Source of the DNA: Methanobacteriota archaeon
GTDB taxonomy: Archaea; Halobacteriota; Methanosarcinia; Methanosarcinales; Methanosarcinaceae
Length of the DNA: 5,327 nt
Direction of reading: 5' to 3'
NCBI GenBank assembly: GCA_030837265.1
Contig: JAUPKV010000001.1
Location: 1-5,327 of the forward strand
The notes below the pieces were generated by a model. That model was not told the DNA's origin, searched no databases, and was given only the letters and a program-made list of their open reading frames with translations. This document shows, piece after piece, positions 1-5,327 of the stretch; within the stretch, counting starts at the first letter, position 1; each line of letters begins with the position of its first letter. The position numbers and the translations under genes are program-made.

Positions 1-33
1 CTCGGGGTAATATTTGCAGAGTCTACATTTCAT
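1..33 (-). CDS. Start of a CxxC-containing small protein (partial, leaves window)
   Basis: Read on the minus strand, an ATG at 33..31 opens a frame, MKCRLCKYYPE, that continues past the left edge. A GGTGA motif (plus-strand TCACC at 41-45) lies 7 nt upstream of this ATG. That is a good match to the archaeal and bacterial Shine-Dalgarno core at ideal spacing, and it is the main support for the start. The CRLC pair at residues 3-6 suggests half of a zinc-ribbon or metal-binding knuckle, but only 11 codons are visible, so no function can be given. It would be divergently transcribed from the large gene at 302. Plus-strand frames across the same bases are also open, so this remains a modest-confidence call. 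Confidence 0.42.
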   Translation of the reverse strand, partial: MKCRLCKYYPE

Positions 34-229
34 AAAAAGGTCACCGGGAAAAGTTATGAGTGTTATATTGTGGATAGAAAAGGGTGAGGAGGGATTTAAA
101 TGTGTAGTTTGGAGAGAGGAAAGAAAAGCACTTAATTACATTTATTTAAAGAAATATCTCAAAAAAACATAATATTTTTTCTACTATTAAACAAAGAAGT
201 AAGATGAATTGTTTTAAAATTGAAATTAC

Positions 230-259
230 TAAATGTTATACTGAGTAACATTTATTTAA
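230..259 (+). promoter_or_regulatory. Putative promoter (TATA-like box) with overlapping 9-bp inverted repeat
   Basis: TAAATGTTA at 230-238 and TAACATTTA at 246-254 are perfect inverted repeats separated by 7 nt. The right arm runs into a TATA-like stretch, TTTATTTAA (251-259). If that box is used, archaeal spacing of about 25 nt would put transcription start near 280-285 and give a short leader before the TTG at 302. A dyad overlapping the TATA box is the usual geometry for a repressor operator, so the large gene may be repressed in the uninduced state. The rest of 34-229 is AT-rich and holds no convincing gene. It includes an A-run/T-run pair at 161-180 and an earlier copy of ACATTTATTTAA at 138-149. 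Sequence pattern only. Confidence 0.35.
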
Positions 260-290
260 GCAAATTTGCCCAAATTAGTTTCGAGCTAAA

Positions 291-304
291 GAGGTAATTT
301 TTTG
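291..304 (+). promoter_or_regulatory. Ribosome binding site fixing a TTG start
   Basis: GAGGT at 291-295 is followed by 6 nt and then TTG at 302-304. This site decides the start of the large gene. No ATG or GTG start is seen at this point in the frame, and the next in-frame ATG (codon 113) would remove the whole nuclease core. Confidence 0.65.
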
Positions 305-3300
305 AACTGGACTCATTTTTGCACATACAATGAATCACCAGAAAGAGCTTTTGAAGCCCTATGTAATCAATTATTTGAAAGATGGTGCCAGCATGAATAT
401 GGAATTAAAATTCTACATATAAACATTGTAAACGGTGCCGGTGGTGATGGCGGAGTTGAAGCCTACGCAAAGCTTCAAACTGGGGAATTTATAGGCCTTC
501 AAGCAAAGTGGTTTCCTGATTCAATAGATGATAGCAAAATAAGGCAAATTAGCAGTTCAGTTGAAACCGCAAAAAAAGTTCGAAGTAATATAGTAAAATA
601 CATCGTATGTGTTCCTAGAAACCTTTCAGATGAAAAAATGGGAAAAGGTAAAAAGAAAGTAGAAAATACTGAAAGATCGCGCTGGGAAGAGTTTACTAAA
701 AACATAAAGCAAAAATATCCTGAAATGAATTTGGAACTTTGGGATGAAAATCAATTATTAAGTAAGTTACAGTATCCTGAAGCTGAAGGGATAAGAAAAT
801 TCTGGTTCGAAAGAGAAGAGATTTCATTAGAATCATTAAAAAAACGTTTTGAATTAGCCAAAAACGGATGGCTAAAAGAACGATATGTTTCTTCCCTTCA
901 TGGATCGGGATATATTTGTAATTATATTTCAAAAATGTTAGGTGTCTCCACATATAGGCAAAATTTAGTTTTTGATTTAACACAAGTTGAAACAAAAATT
1001 ATCAAAGCACTCAGTGAAATTGAGCATTTTCTTTCATTGCCTGACATTACCACTGTTTATAACAATGACGAACTAATAAAATTTGAAAGAGCAAAGAAAG
1101 CTCTAATGACATATTTACAAACATGTCAATGCCTTATCAACGCTGCAAAATATGGTGCATATATAGATCCATTAAAACTGGAGGAAAACGCAGGTTTTCG
1201 AGAACTTTTCGATCTATTAAAGGATCACTCACAGTGGAAATATATAATCACTTTTCGAGGTTTAGAAAGGGCGCTTGTAGATGTAAATTCCTCTCCCTTT
1301 GACTATCCTAATTTGGCAACTTATTTTAATAAAGTTTCTTCATCTTTGGCTTCTTCTAACATGATAATTCTTGGAAATCCGAGCACTGGGAAAACACATG
1401 GATTAGCTAATTATGTAGAAAACAGCTTAAAAGAAAGCTTTCCTGCACTATTGATTCGAGCCAAAGATGTTCGTGCTGATGAAGGTTGGGGTTCGATTTT
1501 AAGACGATCTCTAGAGCTATCTGGAGAATGGTCTACAGACGAAATCTGGTCTGGATTAGAGGCATGTGCTTCAATATGTGATGTGAGCAGAGCTCTGAAT
1601 GAAGATTATGATTCAGAAATTGAAAACGAAACTACCAGATTTTTGATTTGCATTGACGGGATTGATGAGACAATTATATGGAATTCATGGATTGAAAGAA
1701 TTGGGGAGCTAGAAACAATCAATCAGTGGCATCCTAAACTGAGATTTTGCTTAAGTAGTCGACCATATGTTTTTGAAAATGAACATGTTGAATCTGATTT
1801 AAATCGACTGATACATCTTCCATCAGAAGGAGACGTATCTGTTAATGAGTTGTTTCCAGCATATGTAAAACACTATAATATCGATGTATCCCAAGTAAAC
1901 TGGGTACGTTGGGCTATAAGAGATCCTCTATCTTTGAGGCTATTCTGTGAAGAATACGCAGGAAGTTCTCTCATATCAATACATTCAATACGCACAACTG
2001 TCCCAAGCCTTCTTAAATCAAAAATTGATCGTGTAGATAAAGAAATATGTGATAATCTTGGAAATAAGTGGGGTAAAAGTGATTCTGTCATTTTAAGGTG
2101 TCTTACTTCTCTAGCAAAATTTTTCCTATCAACCGTTGAAGTGAGCAGGAATGAAGGTTGCAGTCTGATCAAAAGTTCGCAAAGCAGGACTGGACTGATA
2201 GATGACAATACGGCTGGCAGAATATTAGATTATTTAGTCAATTATGGGCTTCTGTATGAATACGTACTCCAATCTCATGATCTGCTGGACCCTCCTGAGC
2301 AGAAATATCAAATTGCGTTTAATCCTCTAAACGATTATTTAATAGCTAGAGAGGAAGTAAAGGAAATTGTTTCTGAAAGCTCAATTAGACAAAGTTCAGG
2401 AGTAAGAGGTAATTGTGCATCACAACAGATGGTTGCTGTTATTTTATTAGCTGAAAACAATTGGCTTGTTGGAGATAGAGATTTATGGACTGATGACCTC
2501 TCAAAAGACACTATTGTTGACTTAAGGTTATCTGCTTTATCTTATGTCTCTATAGAAACAGCTGAAATGTACAAGGGTTGGATTGAGACTAAGCTAAGGG
2601 AATCAATGCCTTCATGCAGAAAAACCCTTGCGAAATTAGTTGTAAGAGTCGCACGCATGGAAAATCATCCACTTGGACCGAAATTAGTTCATGATATTTT
2701 AACTTGTTTTAAGGATGTTGCATCAAGAGATCTAATTTTCTCTGGTCCTGATTATATCCCAAAAAATCAAGAAGAAGTTTGGGAAGGATATGGCAGGAAT
2801 CCAATTCGAGATCTTAAATTAGAAAAATATGATAAATTTGATGGCTTGCCTCTATTATTTGCCTGGACGTTAACAACTGTAGATAGTGACTTGCGTATTT
2901 ATTGTCGTAAGGAGCTAACTAAGTGGGGAACAAATAATCCAGACCAGTTAATCAATTTACTTAAACTTACGTTTGGCACAGATGATCCTCAAATGAAAGA
3001 AAATTTAATATCTGTGGCTTTAGGGGTAGCTTGTTTAATTAATCGAAGTAACCAGGAACTAGGAAGATTAGCTGAATGGACGATTAACGAAATATTCGAA
3101 GATAACAAGATTCAGTCAATTTACAATGTAGTCATTAGACACGCTGGAAGGTTAATAGTCGAAAGAGCTTTTTTGTGTGATTTTGTAAATGAAGACCAAG
3201 TTCTCGGGTCCAGACCTCCATATAAAACAGAAAAAAAGTTACTTAAATTAGATGAAGAATCTGCTAAAAATCAATCCAAAAAATTTACACCACATTATAT

Positions 3301-4675
3301 GGACTTAGGTTGGGACGTGATAAAAGAAAATTATGAAGGATTTTTTGAACCTAATGGAACTTCTCACGAAAGAAATAGTACTGAACTTGATCCCGAAGCT
3401 ATAAAACTGCTCAATAAACATGCTTCAAGTATTGGAATAGAAAATATAACTCCAAATAAATTAATTCTTAGCGCAAGTGTCAGATATATAAAAGATCTTG
3501 GCTGGAACGAAAAACAATTTTATGGAAAGCCTAATGGAGGAGAGAAGGGAGAAATTTTAGGTGCAGATATAGCGATAATGCGCCAATACAATTCTTACAC
3601 ATATGGAGACAGGAATAGAATTGCTAGCTTTGCTGAAAAGTATTTTTGGTGCGCTAATCACGAATTAATTGGATATTTTTCAGATTCACTTGAATATCGA
3701 GAACCTTTTGGAAGTAATAAATTCAAGATTGATGACTATAGTTCAATACTCTATATTTCCAATCCTGCTCAAGAGTTATTAGAAGAAAATGAGGGTCAAA
3801 ATAACGAATTTATAGGCTGGTATTTACCTAGTGATTTATGTCCAAAATTGGAGACATATGATAAAGACAAAAAAAGAAATATCATTAAATGGATTAACGA
3901 AGCCTATATACCTTCATTTTCTTCATGGGTATTACCGTCTATCGAAGATATAAAAATGATTAATAAAGATTTAGATGATTTATGGATTTGCTTATACAAT
4001 TCTACCAGTATAACGGAGAATAAAACTGATGCAAAGTCGTTTTTGTGGATAAGCAGCTACATTTCAACCGAAGATGAGTTTAATATTTTTAAAGGAGAAT
4101 GTACATCAAGAGTCTCAAAGATCGACTCTTTACTTTATAAAGGCGGTATATACTGTACCGTGGAGGGTCATGAATTTTACTCAAATCCTGCTGATTTACT
4201 GTGGATTCCATGGAAAAGAGAATGTGAAAATCATATAGATTTTTTGACAATATGTGAAGAGAAAGCATTAAAAATTTCTCCTGCAGTATTTGAAGGATGG
4301 TATAATTCAGTAAAATATGGGGAATCAACTTACTATCTTCCGTCAAAAAAGGTGCGTGACACTTGCAATATAATAGATGGGAATAATAACAAATTTTTTG
4401 ATAAAGCAGGTAATCTTAAAGGATTTAATTCATCTTGTGGAGAAAAATTAAAAGATGTTCAATATTCGTTGTTTGTAAGAAAATCATGTTTAGAATCTAG
4501 GCTTAAAAAAGATGGTCTTAAACTGTTTTGGCTTGTCAAACTGATACGCGAACAATCTCCACGCGCATTTTATGAACTGAGTGAATTCAGGTATACACGT
4601 GAAAGAGTATGTTTATTGTGGGAAGAAGATGATGAAATAAAATCATTGATAATAAAAGATGTAATTAACGAATAA
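302..4675 (+). CDS. Avs-like antiviral STAND NTPase with N-terminal PD-(D/E)xK nuclease domain
   Basis: This is a 1457-residue, apparently cytoplasmic defence protein; no signal peptide or membrane segment is visible. Residues about 10-170 look like a PD-(D/E)xK nuclease of the Mrr/Cap4 (DUF4297-like) type. The features are acidic residues in the first helix (E14/E18), GGDGGVEAY (47-55, D49), LQAKW (66-70, Q67 and K69), and a closing WDENQLLSKL segment (147-156). A helical linker follows (about 175-345). The NACHT/STAND ATPase has Walker A GNPSTGKT (358-365, K364), Walker B with acidic cluster LICIDGIDE (448-456), a sensor-like FCLSSRP (482-488) and a DPLSLRLFCEEY helix (541-552) like the winged-helix-side NACHT motif. 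Residues about 600-1457 form a long, probably helical-repeat sensor, with a distinctive block at 1087-1133 (GADIAIMRQYN...AEKYFWCANHELIGYFSDSL). This order matches Avs proteins, which bind a conserved phage protein (terminase large subunit or portal), oligomerise and activate DNA cleavage. By inference this one does likewise against a virus of its host. The numbered Avs subtype cannot be assigned by eye. The frame is intact from the TTG to TAA and all visible catalytic motifs are present. Confidence 0.87.
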   Translation: MNWTHFCTYNESPERAFEALCNQLFERWCQHEYGIKILHINIVNGAGGDGGVEAYAKLQTGEFIGLQAKWFPDSIDDSKIRQISSSVETAKKVRSNIVKYIVCVPRNLSDEKMGKGKKKVENTERSRWEEFTKNIKQKYPEMNLELWDENQLLSKLQYPEAEGIRKFWFEREEISLESLKKRFELAKNGWLKERYVSSLHGSGYICNYISKMLGVSTYRQNLVFDLTQVETKIIKALSEIEHFLSLPDITTVYNNDELIKFERAKKALMTYLQTCQCLINAAKYGAYIDPLKLEENAGFRELFDLLKDHSQWKYIITFRGLERALVDVNSSPFDYPNLATYFNKVSSSLASSNMIILGNPSTGKTHGLANYVENSLKESFPALLIRAKDVRADEGWGSILRRSLELSGEWSTDEIWSGLEACASICDVSRALNEDYDSEIENETTRFLICIDGIDETIIWNSWIERIGELETINQWHPKLRFCLSSRPYVFENEHVESDLNRLIHLPSEGDVSVNELFPAYVKHYNIDVSQVNWVRWAIRDPLSLRLFCEEYAGSSLISIHSIRTTVPSLLKSKIDRVDKEICDNLGNKWGKSDSVILRCLTSLAKFFLSTVEVSRNEGCSLIKSSQSRTGLIDDNTAGRILDYLVNYGLLYEYVLQSHDLLDPPEQKYQIAFNPLNDYLIAREEVKEIVSESSIRQSSGVRGNCASQQMVAVILLAENNWLVGDRDLWTDDLSKDTIVDLRLSALSYVSIETAEMYKGWIETKLRESMPSCRKTLAKLVVRVARMENHPLGPKLVHDILTCFKDVASRDLIFSGPDYIPKNQEEVWEGYGRNPIRDLKLEKYDKFDGLPLLFAWTLTTVDSDLRIYCRKELTKWGTNNPDQLINLLKLTFGTDDPQMKENLISVALGVACLINRSNQELGRLAEWTINEIFEDNKIQSIYNVVIRHAGRLIVERAFLCDFVNEDQVLGSRPPYKTEKKLLKLDEESAKNQSKKFTPHYMDLGWDVIKENYEGFFEPNGTSHERNSTELDPEAIKLLNKHASSIGIENITPNKLILSASVRYIKDLGWNEKQFYGKPNGGEKGEILGADIAIMRQYNSYTYGDRNRIASFAEKYFWCANHELIGYFSDSLEYREPFGSNKFKIDDYSSILYISNPAQELLEENEGQNNEFIGWYLPSDLCPKLETYDKDKKRNIIKWINEAYIPSFSSWVLPSIEDIKMINKDLDDLWICLYNSTSITENKTDAKSFLWISSYISTEDEFNIFKGECTSRVSKIDSLLYKGGIYCTVEGHEFYSNPADLLWIPWKRECENHIDFLTICEEKALKISPAVFEGWYNSVKYGESTYYLPSKKVRDTCNIIDGNNNKFFDKAGNLKGFNSSCGEKLKDVQYSLFVRKSCLESRLKKDGLKLFWLVKLIREQSPRAFYELSEFRYTRERVCLLWEEDDEIKSLIIKDVINE

Positions 4676-4723
4676 TTATAACTATACAAATCCAAAAAGA
4701 AGTCAAATCGTGATTACTCCGAA

Positions 4724-4746
4724 ATTTTGAGTTTCCTTAATTTTTC
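4724..4746 (+). terminator. Possible T-rich terminator after the large gene
   Basis: About 50 nt past the stop codon, several T-runs follow each other (TTTT, TTT, then TTTTT at 4741-4745) without a clear GC stem. Oligo-T stretches without hairpins can terminate archaeal transcription. The call is weak because the whole area is AT-rich. Otherwise 4676-4814 holds no gene I can support. Confidence 0.25.
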
Positions 4747-4814
4747 TGCGAAAGACGGTTCCTGTGAATCATCTTATCATTAAATGAAATACAATTTCTT
4801 TCTGGTTAAATGAC

Positions 4815-4830
4815 ATGTCTCTTACTCTCA
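4815..4830 (+). pseudogene. Detached 5' end of the antitoxin-like gene (codons for MSLTL)
   Basis: ATG at 4815-4817 followed by TCT CTT ACT CTC and one further base is the displaced start of the gene that continues at 4965. Joining 4830 to 4965, which removes the 131-bp element and one TCA duplicate, gives an uninterrupted reading M-S-L-T-L-N-I-K-G-D-F-T-P-Q-E through to the TAG at 5291-5293: 114 amino acids. In the present sequence the frame from this ATG runs into the element and stops at TAG 4896-4898. No clear Shine-Dalgarno site precedes the ATG, so the ancestral message may have been leaderless or weakly translated. Upstream, the same frame is closed by TGA at 4785-4787, which makes this ATG the only candidate start. 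Confidence 0.7.
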
Positions 4831-4846
4831 GAGCCTATCCCAAAAC
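4831..4846. repeat. Left terminal inverted repeat of the MITE
   Basis: This 16-bp end pairs with 4946-4961, differing only at positions 5 and 6 from the outer tip. Immediately outside it is TCA (4828-4830), the left copy of the target duplication. Confidence 0.72.
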
Positions 4847-4945
4847 CAATTTTACTCCCTTGTTGAGAGGTGCCTATAACAAGTTTCCTAATCAGTAGTT
4901 CGATTGTTCATTTCAAAACCAAGATTCAAAGAAGTGTTTTTTTGA

Positions 4946-4961
4946 GTTTTGGGATCAGCTC
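4946..4961. repeat. Right terminal inverted repeat of the MITE
   Basis: This is the inverted partner of 4831-4846 (14/16). It is followed by TCA at 4962-4964, the right copy of the target duplication. The TIR also carries the TTG at 4949-4951 that is in frame with the downstream gene body. Confidence 0.72.
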
Positions 4962-5293
4962 TCAATATAAAAGGTGATTTCACACCTCAGGAGGCAAGTG
5001 AGATCATCCGCGAAGCCCTTGCGTACAACGGACGCATTGCAAAATACAAAATAAAAAAGTATTCGAGTATTTGTGAGAATTTTGAAATAAAGTACGGGAT
5101 GAATTCAGACCTTTTCATGGAAAAATTTGAAGTCGGGGAACTCGGAGACGATAATGACTTTTTCGACTGGTTCGCCGCAAAAAGAGGTCTTGATATCTGG
5201 AACAAAAGGCAAAAAATCATTTCAGCAATTGAAAATATGAACCTGCCAAAAACCAAAAATCAAAACTTTGCTGGCAAACTCCGAAGAAACTAG
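4949..5293 (+). CDS. Antitoxin-like small protein, 5' end replaced by MITE insertion
   Basis: The open frame reads 114 aa from TTG 4949, whose first codons lie in the right end of the MITE. Host-derived sequence starts around residue 5 or 6 (LNIKGDFTPQEASEII). The body is soluble and mostly helical, with a basic patch AKYKIKKYS (31-39). It then has an acidic/aromatic core, FEVGELGDDNDFFDWFAAKRGLDIW (60-84), which I recall as typical of short archaeal proteins next to small toxin-like genes. The most plausible role is the antitoxin of a type II toxin-antitoxin pair, but this is recollection plus context, and no DNA-binding motif is evident. A weak GAAG about 15 nt upstream of the TTG is not a convincing ribosome site, so translation from it is unproven. 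The gene is either a pseudogene or an N-terminally rebuilt functional copy (M-G-S-A-L-N-I-K in place of M-S-L-T-L-N-I-K). The C-terminus after about residue 96 is basic and looks tail-like. Confidence 0.6.
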   Translation: MGSALNIKGDFTPQEASEIIREALAYNGRIAKYKIKKYSSICENFEIKYGMNSDLFMEKFEVGELGDDNDFFDWFAAKRGLDIWNKRQKIISAIENMNLPKTKNQNFAGKLRRN

Positions 5294-5301
5294 CGAGGTA
5301 T

Positions 5302-5327
5302 TTGACTGAATTAAAAAAAGTAAAAAA
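5302..5327 (+). CDS. Possible start of the partner (toxin-like) gene, partial
   Basis: Nine nt after the TAG of the antitoxin-like gene, a TTG at 5302-5304 opens the frame MTELKKVK and runs to the window edge. GAGGT at 5295-5299 lies just upstream. The 2-nt gap between motif and codon is shorter than normal, so the true start may lie beyond the window. The tight spacing suggests a two-gene operon in which this would encode the second member of the pair. Too little sequence is present to identify the protein. Confidence 0.25.

Larger units (their letters stand above)
4831..4961. mobile_element. 131-bp MITE-like element with 16-bp terminal inverted repeats
   Basis: The ends, GAGCCTATCCCAAAAC (4831-4846) and the reverse complement of GTTTTGGGATCAGCTC (4946-4961), match at 14 of 16 positions. 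The element is flanked by a direct TCA on each side (4828-4830 and 4962-4964), consistent with a 3-bp target duplication. It has no room for a transposase, so it is non-autonomous and would be moved in trans. The end sequence and a TNA-type duplication are compatible with an IS5-family (IS1031-like) parent, but that is from memory and uncertain. The insertion boundaries are independently confirmed by restoration of the interrupted reading frame. A TATA-like CCTATAAC at 4873-4880 lies inside and points toward the downstream gene. Confidence 0.75.

Noticed and set aside
11..172. Plus-strand short frame (ATG at 56, ending TAA 170-172, about 38 aa; open upstream to TTG 14)
   Set aside because: No good ribosome site, no recognisable motif, and it overlaps the better-supported minus-strand start at 33. 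A frame-1 reading ending at TGA 85-87 could be the tail of an upstream gene but cannot be supported either.
161..180. A-run followed by T-run resembling a hairpin terminator
   Set aside because: The arms are pure A/T in an AT-rich spacer, with no GC stem and no supported gene ending just upstream.
1873..2208. Minus-strand open frame of 111 codons inside the large gene
   Set aside because: It lies wholly within the Avs-like coding sequence, its translation lacks domain-like pattern, and the plus-strand frame carries clear NACHT motifs.
4831..4961. Idea that the inverted repeat is a large terminator or structured RNA
   Set aside because: The TCA duplicates directly outside the ends and the exact restoration of a reading frame on removal fit a transposed element far better.
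4987..5256. Minus-strand open frame of 89 codons opposite the small gene
   Set aside because: It is the antisense of the antitoxin-like frame, whose plus-strand translation has the recognisable GELGDD/FFDWFAAKRGLD core.
1..5327. CRISPR arrays, tRNA or rRNA genes
   Set aside because: No regularly spaced repeats and no cloverleaf or rRNA-like segments were seen.

Overview
The window most likely comes from an AT-rich accessory (defence-type) region of a methanogenic archaeon, probably a Methanosarcina relative. The assignment is inferred from three things. The small gene at the right end resembles, from memory, a family common in Methanosarcina genomes (GELGDD..FFDWFAAKRGLD.W core). Shine-Dalgarno-like GAGGT/GGTGA motifs sit next to TTG or ATG starts, and AT-rich TATA-like boxes lie upstream of genes. 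No database search was possible, so the taxonomy is a hypothesis.

Layout. Bases 1-33 look like the first codons of a minus-strand gene with a CxxC motif, leaving the window on the left. Bases 34-301 form an AT-rich intergenic control region with a 9-bp inverted repeat overlapping a TATA-like box, then a GAGGT ribosome binding site before a TTG start. Bases 302-4675 hold one very large gene (1457 aa). It encodes an Avs-like (antiviral STAND) defence protein: an N-terminal PD-(D/E)xK nuclease-like domain, a central NACHT/STAND P-loop ATPase and a long C-terminal sensor region. Bases 4676-4814 are non-coding. Bases 4815-5293 hold a small gene, probably the antitoxin-like half of a toxin-antitoxin pair, split near its 5' end by a 131-bp miniature inverted-repeat element (4831-4961). 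A possible partner gene begins at 5302 and runs off the window.

How the parts work together. The Avs-like protein should be a self-contained anti-virus sensor and effector, with no obvious partner gene in the window. The neighbouring small gene and the mobile element suit a defence island.

The most concrete new observation is the insertion. Removing the element plus one copy of the 3-bp target duplication (TCA) restores a clean ATG-initiated 114-codon frame. The element's right end also supplies an in-frame TTG that could re-create an almost full-length product.
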